64,000 nt of DNA, taken from Rhynchopus sp. YZ270_cl-10. Lineage: Eukaryota; Euglenozoa; Diplonemea; Diplonemida; Diplonemidae. The notes below the pieces were generated by a model. That model was not told the origin of the DNA. It saw only the letters and a program-made list of their open reading frames with translations, and searched no databases. Shown here piece after piece: positions 20,226 to 30,980 of the stretch. Each line of letters opens with the position of its first letter. Position 1 is the first letter of the stretch. The stretch is taken from positions 1,364,001-1,428,000 of the forward strand of contig OZ037869.1 of assembly GCA_964035575.1 (NCBI GenBank). The letters run 5' to 3'. The position numbers and the translations under genes were made by a program.

Positions 20226-21245
20226 CCCACGGAAGAACCACGGAGGAACCTCGGAGAACTGCTAGGGGGTATACTTTTTTTTTGTTGTTCTCAGTTTCTG
20301 GCACAAGGGGAAAATGACCACAAATTTGACTGAGAGAGGTCACCACGGGTTTGTATTGGTTGAAACGTGCCAAAGATGGCATTTTCGCGCGAAAATAACG
20401 GAAAAAATCCCTTGAAAAAAAATGAACCGCCCGTATATAGTGTGTACTGTGTATACTGTGTATACTGTGTATACTGTGTATACTGTGTATACTGTGTATA
20501 CTGTGTATACTGTGTATACTGTGTATACTGTGTATACTGTGTATACTGTGTATACTGTGTATACTGTGTATACTGTGTATACTGTGTATACTGTGTATAC
20601 TGTGTATACTGTGTATACTGTGTATACTGTGTATACTGTGTATACTGTGTATACTGTGTATACTGTGTATACTGTGTATACTGTGTATACTGTGTATACT
20701 GTGTATACTGTGTATACTGTGTATACTGTGTATACTGTGTATACTGTGTATACTGTGTATACTGTGTATACTGTGTATACTGTGTATACTGTGTATACTG
20801 TGTATACTGTGTATACTGTGTATACTGTGTATACTGTGTATACTGTGTATACTGTGTGCAATACGCAACTATATATCCCATGGCCGCCTTGGGGGCTTTC
20901 CCAGTGTTTGTGGCACCCGCGTGCGGCACATTCCCTTTCCTCCGGGCACGGTGTCTGACTGCACAGCCAAGTAGTGCCCCACGTGCCACTGTCGAGGGGC
21001 CTGTGTCTGACTGCACGGCCAAGTCAACACCGTCAGTTTGCTTTAGAAAATTCATTTTTCGTTTTTTTTTTGTGGTCGTTACTTTTATGTTTTGGTCAGC
21101 AAAATCACTTTTACACAACCTGAGGGTACGTGTGCGGTTGCCAGGTCTCGAAGCCCCCCGGGTGGCGAAAACCGAAAACAACAAAAAAAAAGCATACCCC
21201 CCTTACCGGAGTACCTACGGAAGAACCACGGAAGAACCTCGGAGA
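20226..21245. repeat. inverted-repeat structure flanked by 11-bp direct repeats, enclosing a satellite
   Basis: The left end has three tandem copies of an ACGGAAGAACC-like 11-mer (20226-20258), then GGGGTATAC, T9 and GTTGTTCTC. The right end has the inverse of the latter (GAAAACAACA, A-run, GCATACCCC, about 21170-21200), then again three 11-mers in direct orientation (21215-21246). So there are inverted inner ends and direct outer ends. The interior also holds a duplicated GTGTCTGACTGCAC motif (about 20950 and 21003). The element class is unknown. Confidence 0.6.
20446..20850. repeat. 9-bp satellite, 45 perfect copies of ACTGTGTAT
   Basis: A homogeneous 405-bp array. Each junction creates GTATAC, a perfect 6-bp palindrome, every 9 bp. 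Because the unit is 9 bp, all six frames stay open, which explains the long spurious frames across it. Confidence 0.97.
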
Positions 21246-21518
21246 ATCGGTTTGGGTGGTCACACCAAAACACCTTTCTTCTCTCCCCTGTATCTCACGA
21301 ATTTCCATCTGCTTTTTTTTTCTCTCTTCCTTTTAAATTTGCAAGGTGTATGTGTGAGCACAGTGAGGTACATTGAACTTCTTGAGTCTTGACATACCCA
21401 AACAAAAAAAGGAAGGATTCGGAAAAGAAAGCAAGATGTGTCTCCACTTTACCCAGGCACTTGCCCCCGCCCTTCTTCTCCTTTCCCATATATTTTTTCT
21501 TTTGAATTTTTTGAATTA

Positions 21519-21548
21519 GCTGTGTGTGCACGAGAGGCACATCACAGC
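21519..21548 (+). repeat. class B hairpin with compensated lower stem
   Basis: GCTGTG, TGTGC, loop ACGAGAG, GCACA, a 1-nt bulge (T), then CACAGC. Both stems are perfect. The lower stem is completely different from the AGATG/CATCT of other copies, yet fully paired. Confidence 0.9.
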
Positions 21549-22708
21549 AAATAAAAGAAAAAGAAGAAAAAAAAAAGTCTTCAAGTCTGGCTGGTATTTT
21601 ACTTTTTCTTCATAGTTCCCAACCCACAAAAAAACCCGCTGTTGTTTTAAAACAGTGAAAAGCCTGTCTATCTGGCAGCCAATCCAACAAAAATAAAAAT
21701 CCGACCGACATTGAGTACAGACCCTAGTCTCACCATAATTTGGGTTACTTAGGTGATTTGTTCATACAAAAAAAAAGGCCCGCTTGAAAAAGGGATCCCT
21801 TTTTTAAAAAACAAAATGTTGCTGATTTTTTTTTGTTGATTTTATATGATTTGCTTCCAAATTAAGAAAGCGAAAAAAGTACGGTTTTTCTTTACTATGA
21901 TATTAGCCCTTTTCCAGGGGAAGAGGGCATATTTACTGTATTATTTTGTTTACTTTATTCTTTCAATTGTACAAGACTTTTGTTATTTTTTACCTTTGCT
22001 TAGTTTTTGTTATAAACCCTATTTACATTACCACATACCTCCCCGCCCCTCGCTGTTCTCTTTCAAAACAAAAAACCGTTACACACAAAGAAAAATAAAG
22101 AAAAAAATCCCCCTTCTCATCCACAAAACCCCTCCTTGTTTTTTCTCTATTTAATACCCCTCCCTATTTATTGTTAGCCTTGAACACCTTCCATTTTGTC
22201 TTTCTCCCCATTTTCTTCCTCACTGCGGAAGCTCTCAGTTTCCTAAGGTAACATAGTCACAAAATAGGGAGAGAGTGAAGAAGGGAGATATGGGGGGTTT
22301 CAAAGGTTAGCTCAAATGTGTGCGAGGCAAAAAAAAAAAGTTCAAGAATTCCAAAAAAAAGGGGGGTTTTTTTTTTGTGTCACCTCATGAAATGAAGGAG
22401 GAAATAGAAGCAACGCACTTTGAACACACTTTGCGGTTCTAGGGACGAACCGCGCTGCAGAGCCACTCCTCTCCCATGGGTTTTATCGTGTGATGAGTGT
22501 TAAGTTTCTATTTTTTGAGTAAACTCTGCAGCTGCTCTTCTCTCCGTACACCTTCCCTCTACCCCATATATTCCCCCCCTTTGACAGCAAAAGGCGAGGG
22601 TTCCATTACCACCCCGTTCGCCCCCTTAACCCCCCCCTTTACCACAATACATCTTCCTTCAGTGGGGCGGGTTGGCTACACCCCACTAAAACACACTGAA
22701 ACAGCGAA

Positions 22709-25149
22709 ATGGCTGTGCAGGAAACGCATCACCTTGTGTCGTACATCTTTACGTATGGCCCGCATGAGTTCATTTCGGGGCAGGTTCGACTGCCGTTCAA
22801 GCTGAACCTGTTGGCAGCTATGGCGCATATTCTCTCAGACAAATACCCTGAGTTGATCCAGACGAACAACGGTGCAGGCAACTGCAAGAACGCAATGTAC
22901 ACGAAGTTCACGACCGCAGGGTCGAACCCAGCGCTGCTGAAGGTGTCCGTCTCGCAAAACGCAAAAGGGTCGCAGGCGAAGACAATCGAGACGCGATACA
23001 CTGTAGGGAATTTAGCACAATACGGCTACGTCTTTGTACGCTTTCATATAGATATGCCGCCTTCACGGAATGGGTATGTGCATGAAGATTGGTTGGATGA
23101 AGATTTTGTTCAAAAAAAATAAATACACCACACAGCTACGCCCACGTGGACTATAAGAAGCGTCTGTACAAGTTCTACAATCACTACAACGCAGAGAAGC
23201 TAGTCATTGTAGACCAAATGCTGCACGACGCACGAGGTTTTGAGGAGGAGCTCATGGACTATTTGACCATGAAGTACGGGCCCGAGCCTGCGCCTACGGT
23301 GGACCTGCGGTATAGGGACCGCCTCACGGCGTTCTACTTTCACTACAACCCGTCGCGTGTGCCTGAGGTGGACAGCATCCTGCTGTCCTACTCAGGTATG
23401 GAGGAGCAGCTCTTTGGCGCGCTTGTCGCGAAGTACGGCCCAGAGCCTATCATCATGGGAAGCGATGCAGGCTCGGACGACAGCTTCACGTATACGAATG
23501 ACACAGACAAGGTATGTTGGTTGATTTGAAGTTGTGTCATTTGCCGCTAACAGGAAGACGTGGACCTATACCCCCTGAACGTGCCGCTGATGCCGTTCAT
23601 CGAGCCTTTGCATGAGCATGAGATCGCAGACCACAACCCCCTCGACGTCTCCTCCGATGTGCACTTCTGGGACAACTTTGTGAACCAGATGCCTGGCGAG
23701 TCTGAGGAAGGCGGAGGGGAGGGGATGGACTGCAACCAGGAGCTGCTGCAGCAGTTTATGCGGTCGTATCCGGTGCTGTTTCAGCACATTGTCACTGTCA
23801 CATGCCCTTATAAGGAGCAGGTGTTCCGCGGCAGTGATGAGTTCTGGACATACGTGAAGGCACGAGCAGAGGCGGACACAGGTGTCGAGCGTGCAGACCC
23901 AAGCCACATCGTGCGGTGTGTCAGCTCTGCCGACCCGAACAGCGGAGCCCTCCTTCTGACACGCAAGGAGTGGTGCGAGATGGTCGATGACTGGCAGGCC
24001 GTGCACGGCCTCGAACGCCGCGTAAAGGTCGGCTCCGTCGCAATCGACCCCGACCCGAACGCACCCCTCCAGATGCCCGAACGCCCGCTCCCCATCGTGC
24101 CCTTCACAGAGAAGATCGAGACTGCCGAGATCAAGATGCAGACCGTCGCCAACGGCTTCACACAGACCGACCCACCACCGCCTCCGACACCACCGCCAAC
24201 ACCACCCCCTGTCATCATCATGCAACCATCACCAAAGCAGAGCCCTGTGAAGTTGGTCCCGACAAGCCCACCTGGGAAGTCCCTTCCTGTAGCATGGCCT
24301 ATCGCGACGCTGGCAGCTCCTACGGCGCCTTCCGAGGACAACGAGCCACCGTATGTTACTCAAAGCCCCCTTTTTTTTAATCACTCTTCTCAGGCGTCTT
24401 GGCGACACTGCGATGGAACCGTATCTGCGTGCAGCACTGCATGAGGTGAAGCGGCGGGATAACACTGGACGTGCTGTGATGGAGACGCAGACGGGTGGGT
24501 GGGTGCCGCCTAAGATTGCTGCGTCGCCTGCGGTGCCTGCAACACCGACGTACACAAAGGCAGGGCCTAGCCCACGCAAGGCAGTGCGCGACGTGCGCGA
24601 GCCACAGCTGACACGCCCCCCTGCAGCAGGCACCAGCACCGACCCGCTCAGAGGCTTTGGCGGCATCGGCGGCATGCCCATGGTCACAGCACGCGAGACA
24701 CCTCTGCAGGACTCTCTCGACACCAGGGCACACCCTGCACGGCCCCTCTCGCTCAATGCCTCCCCACTCCATTGGGACGCCTCAACAGAAGACGACACGG
24801 TATGTCTTTGAAGCACCTTCCTCTTTCCAGCCCGCTCTCCATTTTTTCTTGGAGCTTCCAAGGATGCTTCCGTTCCCAGGAATAAAAAAGTTTTCAAAAA
24901 ATAACACCTCGCTCACAGGACGACCTCGCAACCTTCCTGAGAGGTACCCCGTACAAACGCCCCTCGCGCAACCCCAAGGCATCTCGCCGTGGTCCGCAGC
25001 CCTCCCGACATGACCCTCCTCTCACAGAGAGTCGCGGCTCTGCCTCGCACGTCCCTACCTCCTTCCCAAGCTCCTCCGACGAAGGTGTCGGGAAGGATAA
25101 GTACTGGAGCTCCTTCCTCGCGCAGATGCAATCCCTTGGGGTTAGGTGA
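22709..25149 (+). CDS. KYGPEP-repeat protein, probably euglenozoan-specific
   Basis: Five exons: 22709-23073, 23136-23511, 23554-24350, 24394-24799 and 24919-25149, 724 residues. Introns are 42-119 bp with GTATGT donors. The N-terminal ~120 residues (ETHHLVSYIFTYGPHEFISG...) form an unrecognised domain. Then two ~45-residue repeats of the pattern FYxHYNxxKVxxVDxxLxxYxGxEExLFxxLxxKYGPEP, a motif I know from kinetoplastid proteins of unknown function. After a globular middle come Pro/Thr-rich low-complexity stretches and a basic Ser/Pro-rich tail ending MQSLGVR. A cytoskeletal or flagellar role is only a guess. The ATG lies in ACAGCGAAATGG, a good context. Confidence 0.85.
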
Positions 25150-26700
25150 TACAGAGTGATGCGTAGTTTCTCTCACCCCCTTCCTGGGGGAAATGGGAAC
25201 CTTCCCACCCTTTTTTTTAATTTCTATGTGTGAGTGTTTTTTTGTAGGATGTGAGAGGGTGAATTTTGTCGAAAAAAAAAACCCCCCCGTTTGTTATACC
25301 ATAGAGCCCTTATACCTGATAGATAAGTTATTTTTTTACCCCTCCCGTTGTTCAGCATTTTATTTTTCTTCCATAGAATTGTTGTACCCTCTTGTACGAC
25401 GCAGTTGACAAAAAAAGCTTTCGATTTGTTTACAACATAAAAAGGAAGTACGTGTAATACCCCCTATTTATTCTCTTGTTTTTTTCTCTCTCTTGTGTGT
25501 CTTAAAGGGATGCGTGTCATCTCGCCAATATATCGTGTATATGGCACATCAGGTGATGAACCCATTCTTGGTTCTATGTGAAACTGAATCGTTCTATCCT
25601 CAGATCACATACAGTACCACAGCAAGCACCGGAGGGTACAAACACTGGAGGGATAAAAACCAATCCCAATGGGATTTTGGTATTTCAATACTCGAAGTCG
25701 GGGTTTAAAACCCCGCCCGATGTTTGCTGTGTTACTGTGAAATGGTAATGGGGTGTGTGTGTTTCCCGCGTCTGTACCTGATATGCGAGGTGGGTGTTGT
25801 GCACTGTTTCAAACTTCTCGGTGTTTGGGAAGGGAGGAGCTTAAGGAACACCTTAAGTCCCGTTGTCTTCGTTTTTTAGGTACACTGCTCACGAGAGGGC
25901 TTTGTATTTTCAAGTCAAATTTCTTGTGAAGGGAATACACAGATAGATAGGAGGATGTTTGTCTGCACAGCATAGGTGGGTGTTTACATAGTGGCACCGC
26001 TACCCACGTTATTATTATTGTCACACAAAAACGGCGAAGATGTTCGTGAGGTGGTGTGTGTGTGTGTGTTTGATAACAGATTTAAAGTGGGCGTTTAGCT
26101 CATTGGGTGTGTGTGTGGCTCCCTGAAGCGTTCGGAGCAGTGGGGGGATGGCGAGAAAAGTGTTTTTTTTCTCTGTCTCGCGTTCCCGTCAACCGCAACC
26201 CGCAGTGCACTCCACTCCCCCGCTCCACCAAATGTGTCCATGCGACACGTGTCGCATGCACAGAACAGAAGAGCCTTTGGGAGAGGATGTGGCATGCGTT
26301 GCACCTAAGGCATCTTCCCTCTGCACCTTTTCGCTTTTTAATAAAACTAAAATGCGCACATCATGTTCTTGCCATGATCCCAAAGAAGCTGTTGTATTTT
26401 TTTGGCTAACTTTCAGCAAACACAAGTACGATAAAAAAAAGATACCAACGCCCAACCCCTTTTCTTGTCTGCAGTCTGACACAAAAATCTTCAATGGTGG
26501 CCAGCATGCAAAGGTAGATGCACCGTGCAGCTTCTGTTGTACATTTGGCATGTGTCATCTCATATGAGCAACGTGCCTCGTGCATGAGGAGCTGTGCGTG
26601 CGTCATGTTCTTCAGGGTTGGACAGAGTCGAAGCCCTACCCCCTCACCCCCTCTACCCTCTCCTCTCTACCACGCAGCTTACAGATCCTCTGAACACATT
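25150..26700. other. spacer before the Cys-rich gene array
   Basis: I see no gene. It contains a class C hairpin (25876-25916), a TG repeat (26056-26070), a perfect 20-bp palindrome CATGCGACACGTGTCGCATG (26239-26258), and a CT-rich acceptor tract ending CACGCAG just before the ATG at 26701. Confidence 0.65.
25876..25916 (+). repeat. class C hairpin
   Basis: TAGGTACA, CT, GCTC, loop ACGAGA, GGGC, TT, TGTATTT. Here the upper stem is GCTC/GGGC, which pairs better than the GTTC/GGGC of the copy at 16711. Confidence 0.8.
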
Positions 26701-27417
26701 ATGCATACGAACCGCCTGAGTGTTGCCTGCACGCGGTGCTTAAAGAAGCAGAACGTGCCAAGTGATGTGGCAGAGACGATCATCGACTTTTGGATGTCCT
26801 CGCGCAAAGAGGAGTTTGTAAAGAAGCTTTCTGAAGAGCTTGAGGCGGTTAAGGTTGCTCTGGCTGTGCGGGTGTGTACTGCCATGTGGGATATCAAGCC
26901 TGATGAAACGTGTCGTACCCATTATGAGGAATGTTTCACCCTGACAAGAAACGATTATGCACTATTGCAGCTTCCGGAGGAAAGTGTGGTGGAATATCTT
27001 GAGTTCCATCTTGCAAGGACGCCGTACTTCACAAGGGAGGACGTCGAGAAGTGCGTAGCGCCACAGTGCAATGGACAGTATATTTGGAATACCATGAAGT
27101 GTCACTCCTGCAATTCTACCGTGCCACGTGTGCGTGTGGGTATACCCCTCTTTTCTGGGGAGTTCCCGGGTCCATACTATCCCGACAACTTGTCCCACCG
27201 TTTTCTTTTACTTTTACGTGAGAAAGGAGGCTCTGGGAAGACGATTTTGCAGGAAACTAAAAAACGTTCCGTCTCCGTCAGGGTCGGTTTCGGCTGTGAG
27301 AATAACGAGCGGTGTCTCAAGGTGACTGTGGAGGAGTTGGTTTGTGTGAAAACATCACTTGAGTCGGTGGGGCTTCGCATATTGAAGGAGGACATGGCCA
27401 AGACAAGAGGCAAGTGA
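26701..27417 (+). CDS. Cys-rich protein of unknown function, array copy 1 (intact)
   Basis: A 238-residue single-exon protein that I do not recognise. Visible features are an N-terminal CTRCLKKQNV, a helical region (FVKKLSEELEAVKVALAVRV), a CVAPQC plus CHSC pair that could bind zinc, and a basic C-terminal half (KKRSVSVRVGFGCENNERCLKVTVEEL). The start is set by the ATG directly after CACGCAGCTTACAGATCCTC; the same leader with small changes precedes every copy. It is the first of four copies (28683, 29990, 32045) and the most complete. It lies just upstream of a retroelement fossil. Confidence 0.7.
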   Translation: MHTNRLSVACTRCLKKQNVPSDVAETIIDFWMSSRKEEFVKKLSEELEAVKVALAVRVCTAMWDIKPDETCRTHYEECFTLTRNDYALLQLPEESVVEYLEFHLARTPYFTREDVEKCVAPQCNGQYIWNTMKCHSCNSTVPRVRVGIPLFSGEFPGPYYPDNLSHRFLLLLREKGGSGKTILQETKKRSVSVRVGFGCENNERCLKVTVEELVCVKTSLESVGLRILKEDMAKTRGK

Positions 27418-27489
27418 AGCAAGACAACAAAGATAGCCGCCAATACGAACTCTGCAAGTATCCTCTCTTGAAACGCTGTTCACCTTGCG

Positions 27490-28566
27490 TCAACATAAGT
27501 GATACCTGTTGACAACATCACTCCTGTGCCCCGGAGATTATGCACGCGATCCCGGCTGCACGTGGATCGACCGGGTGCGCTTATGTGGGTGGCGTGAGCA
27601 CGAAGCTGCAACGAAGCGTCTGGACTCTCGCGCAGCAGCTGTGGGATTACGTGGAAGCCGGAGGACTCAGCCACAGCTAGTGCGTCATATGTGTTTATTG
27701 ATGTTGATTTTAAGCATGGACCCAGTTCAGTGACCCCGTCTCCCAAACTGATGCCAAAAAATTTTATTGAGTTAAGTGTCGCATCTGCGAGTTCTTTGGA
27801 GTCCCTAGCGGCATACTGCTGCACGCCGCCATTGCGGGAAAGTTTTGTTTCCGGGTCTCCGGGGTTCGATAACCCGCGGAGTGTCAGTGCCTGCGTCCCA
27901 GAGGCGTTTGCACTATCAACTTCACTTTGTTTTGCGGGGAAGTTTTTGAGGCGTATTTCGAACGCTCTCAATGCGGGCAGACGTCTGCCCAACGACTCTA
28001 TTGTTATCCCTGCTTCAGTGCGCCAGGAGTTAGCCAGTTGGCGCTCCGCTGTGTGCCGCATGTTTTTATGCCCCCCTCCCCTCATCCCTCCCTCGCTGCT
28101 TTTATTGATGCTTCTCTGAAGGGTTGGGGCGGTGTCATTGTGGACCGCCGTAGCAACGAAATGACTATTGTAGGTGCTAGTTGGGACTCCCAGGAGTCTG
28201 AGCTACACATTAATGTGCTGGAAGCTCTTGTGTTGCGGAACACTATTGCCGCCCTTCCCGACTTCGCGACCGGTGGTAAGGTGGATATCTGGGTTGACAA
28301 CACTTCTGTGGTGGGTGTGGCCCGGAAGAATATTTGTACTGCATCCAAGATTCTGAATGACGCGGTGGTGCAAGCTCTTGCGCATTTGGAGTCCTTGGTG
28401 GTGTACGATCTCATTACAATGGATCAGTACCAAGCTCAACCCTGCTGACAAACCCTCTCGTGTTCCCCCTTCCTCCCTCTCCTCTCCCAACCTCATGTTT
28501 GAGGTCCAACGTGCGGTGCGGTTGTTCTTTACTGGTGTCGGGGCGGATTCGGCTAGCTCGGCCTAA
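27490..28566 (+). mobile_element. retroelement fossil, RNase H region (DIRS/VIPER-like or related)
   Basis: The stretch encodes an RNase H-like segment (DASLKGWGG, HINVLEALVL, VDNTSVVG) and a closing LNPADKPSR-type motif, as in DIRS-group tyrosine-recombinase retrotransposons such as VIPER. LTR-type relatives cannot be excluded. It is broken, with roughly two or three breaks, and no terminal repeats were seen. A TTCGATAA stem-loop (27857-27881) and a class D hairpin (27887-27912) are inserted within it. It sits between array copies 1 and 2. Confidence 0.6.
27857..27912 (+). repeat. TTCGA stem-loop plus class D hairpin
   Basis: CTCCGGGG, loop TTCGATAA, then CCCGCGGAG, followed after a few bases by GTGCCTGCGTC, loop CCAGA, GGCGTTTGCAC. 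The same pair in the same order occurs at 52070-52129. Confidence 0.75.
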
Positions 28567-28682
28567 CGTCTTTTTGCAAGTACCATGATTAAAAGGAAAA
28601 TATAGAGCATTTTGAGTAGGCTACAGTTATTCCCCTCCCCTCTGCTCTTTATCCCACGCAGCTTACAGATCCTGAACACATT

Positions 28683-29424
28683 ATGCATACGAACCACCTG
28701 AGTGTTGCCTGCATGCGGTGCTTAAAGAAGCAGAACGTGCCAAGTGATGTGGCAGAGATGATCATCGACTTTTGTGCGGAGTCCTCGCACAAAGAGCTGT
28801 TTGTAAAGAAGCTTTCCGAAGAGCTTGAGGCGTTTAAGGTTGCTCTGGCTGTGCGGGTGTGTACTGCCCTGTGGGATATCAATCCTGATGTAACGTTTCG
28901 TAACCGTTATGAGGAATGTTTCACCCTGACAAGAAATGGTTATGCACTATTGCAGCTTCCGGAGGAAAGTGTGGTGGAATATCTTGAGTTCTGTCTTGCG
29001 AGCACACCGTACTTCACAAAGGCGGACCTCATGCATGGATCCACAGTGCAATGGAACGTATAAAATTTGGCATGACATGGGAGGCACTTCCGCTTCACGT
29101 TTGGACAGCTGTAAATTGTGCAAATCTGTCGTGCCACATCATATGTATTTCCCCCTCTTTTCTGGGAAGTTCTCGATTTCATTACATCGCGACGACTTGT
29201 CCCGCCGCGCTCTTCTTCTTTTACGTCAGAAAAGAGGTTCTGGGAACACGATTTTGCAGGAAGCTAAAAAACGTCACATCTCCGTCAGGGTCGGTTTCGG
29301 TTGTAAGAACAACGAGCGGTATCTCAAGGTGACTGTGGAGGAGTTGGTTTGTGTGAGAAGATCACTTGAGTCGGTAGGGCTTCACCTACTGAAGGAGGAG
29401 ATGACCAAGACAAGAGGCAAGTGA
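28683..29424 (+). pseudogene. Cys-rich array copy 2, frameshifted
   Basis: It is homologous to the gene at 26701 from its leader (CACGCAGCTTACAGATCC) to the C-terminal KTRGK. Relative to copy 1, about five bases are missing near 29030-29040, so the reading frame changes there. Both halves are otherwise well preserved, including the CKLC pair and KVTVEEL, so the loss is recent. A low-level product of the N-terminal 120 residues is possible. Confidence 0.7.
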
Positions 29425-29830
29425 AGAGCCGCCTTCAGCCTTTGGACCTCATTTATCCACACGCCACTCGCTGTTCTTAAGAAATGTACACACCATGTCA
29501 GTTGCTGCATTTGGTGCACATTCGAAGCAAGCAAGACAACAAAGATAGCCGCCAATAAGAACTCTGCAAGTGGTATCGAATGAATGATGGCGACTGTCTT
29601 GTGTCTGCTGGACTAAACCAAAATCAGCAAAAAAACAACAGACATAATATCACAGGAGACTGTGAAGTGGGAAGAGCAAACACACCACGTGTGCACAATA
29701 CGCAAGTTAGATGTCCTCCACAACGTACATTATTATCCAGTCAAGTTTTCCCAACTCACGAAATCACTCATACGACAACAACACGATAACTCTTTTTGTC
29801 TCTATTTTCAACTCCCCCGCCAACCCTTTT

Positions 29831-29872
29831 TAAAGGTGACTAAACACGAGAGACTAAGGGTCATCTTATAAA
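29831..29872 (+). repeat. class A-like hairpin, degraded upper stem
   Basis: AAGGTGACTAAAC, ACGAGAG, ACTAAGGGTCATCTTATAA. The lower stem (GGTGAC with GTCATC) holds but the upper stem no longer pairs. Its duplicate at 31908-31949 carries the same change, so the change predates the duplication. Confidence 0.75.
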
Positions 29873-29875
29873 CCC

Positions 29876-29935
29876 TTTTTTAACCAAGCTGTTTTCATTA
29901 AACCCGAGCAGTGCACCTTGGTTAAGAAAAAATAG
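29876..29935. repeat. inverted repeat TTAACCAAG / CTTGGTTAA
   Basis: A 9-bp perfect inverted repeat (29879-29887 and 29921-29929) about 33 bp apart. The right arm is missing from the duplicate near 31954-32000. Confidence 0.6.
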
Positions 29936-29989
29936 GAACATTTTTGAATAGGCTAAAGTTACCCCCCCTCGCAGATTCCTCTGAACATT

Positions 29990-30685
29990 ATGTATACGAA
30001 CCGGCTGAGTGTTGCCTGCATGCGGTGCTTAAAGAAGCAGAACGTGCCAAGTGACGTGGCAGAGATAATCATCGACTTTTGGGTGGAGTTTGAGGCGGTT
30101 AAGGTTGCTCTGGCTGTGCGGGTGTGTACTGCCCTGTGGGATATCAAGCCTGATGCAACGTGTCGTACCCATTATGAGGAATGTTTCACCCTGACAAGAA
30201 ATGATTCTGCAATATTCCAGCTTCCGGAGGAAAGTGTGGTGGAATATCTGAAGTTCCATCTTGCAAGGACGCCGTACTTCACAAGGGAGGACGTCGAGAA
30301 GTGCGTAAAGCCACAGTGCAAAGGGACGTATGGGTATAACGGGGTGTGCAGCTCGTGCCATTCTGAAGTGCCACGTCTGGATGTGGACCCACCCCTGTTT
30401 TCTGGGGAGTTCTCAGTTCCATTCTTTTGCGACGACTTGTCCCAGTTGTCCCGTCGTGCTCTTTTACTTTTACGTGAGAAAAGAGGCTCTGGGAACACGA
30501 TTTTGCGGCAACAGAAAAAACGTCACATCTCTGTCAGGGTCGGTTTCGGTTGTGAGAACAACGAGCGGTGTCTCAAGGTGACTGTGGAGGAGTTGATTTT
30601 TTTGAAAACATCACTTGAGTCGATAGGGCTTCGGATATTGAAGGAGGACATGGAAAATAGGAGACGTATGAGAGACAAGTTGTGA
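29990..30685 (+). CDS. Cys-rich protein of unknown function, array copy 3
   Basis: 231 residues. It is homologous to copy 1 but lacks about 13-14 residues of the first helix (in frame) and has a different C-terminal end (ENRRRMRDKL). The potential zinc pair is CVKPQC plus CSSCH. The leader CTCGCAGATTCCTCTGAACATTATG keeps a usable acceptor. It is intact, so it may be functional. Function unknown. Confidence 0.65.
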   Translation: MYTNRLSVACMRCLKKQNVPSDVAEIIIDFWVEFEAVKVALAVRVCTALWDIKPDATCRTHYEECFTLTRNDSAIFQLPEESVVEYLKFHLARTPYFTREDVEKCVKPQCKGTYGYNGVCSSCHSEVPRLDVDPPLFSGEFSVPFFCDDLSQLSRRALLLLREKRGSGNTILRQQKKRHISVRVGFGCENNERCLKVTVEELIFLKTSLESIGLRILKEDMENRRRMRDKL

Positions 30686-30980
30686 ACTGATTTTTTTTTT
30701 TTTTTTTTGTGTTATCAAGCATTGACGAATAGAAATGGAAAACGGATGGTGCGTGCCCGCTTTAGCGTATTGGTTTTCCACTGACATACATCTCGCTCAC
30801 ATTCATCAGTGAAAACCACAAACCTTTTGCGGTGCAATAAACAAACGAAAAAGTGTTTTCTTGTCTTTTTGTTTTTACACCCTTTAGTGCTTACTGTTTG
30901 TGTTAGAAATAGTAAGTATATGAATGTATGTTTTTCTACGCTTTGAGTGTTTTCGGCCTTTCTTATCATTTACACAAACA

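Larger units (their letters stand above)
19815..22708. other. A/T-rich spacer with satellite and inverted repeats
   Basis: I see no gene. Long open frames of IHS, YTQ or VYC repeats here are readings of the 9-bp satellite. The spacer holds the inverted-repeat structure 20226-21245, a class B hairpin (21519-21548) and many A or T runs. CT-rich DNA at 22530-22640 precedes the next gene. Confidence 0.7.

Noticed and set aside
20209-21392. Long open frames of IHS, YTQ, YTV or VYC repeats on both strands
   Set aside because: They are readings of a 9-bp satellite, in which no frame can contain a stop. There is no start context, splice signal or domain.
27509-27733. Separate small gene upstream of the retroelement fossil
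   Set aside because: No start context or recognisable product. It is better seen as part of the fossil or its flank.
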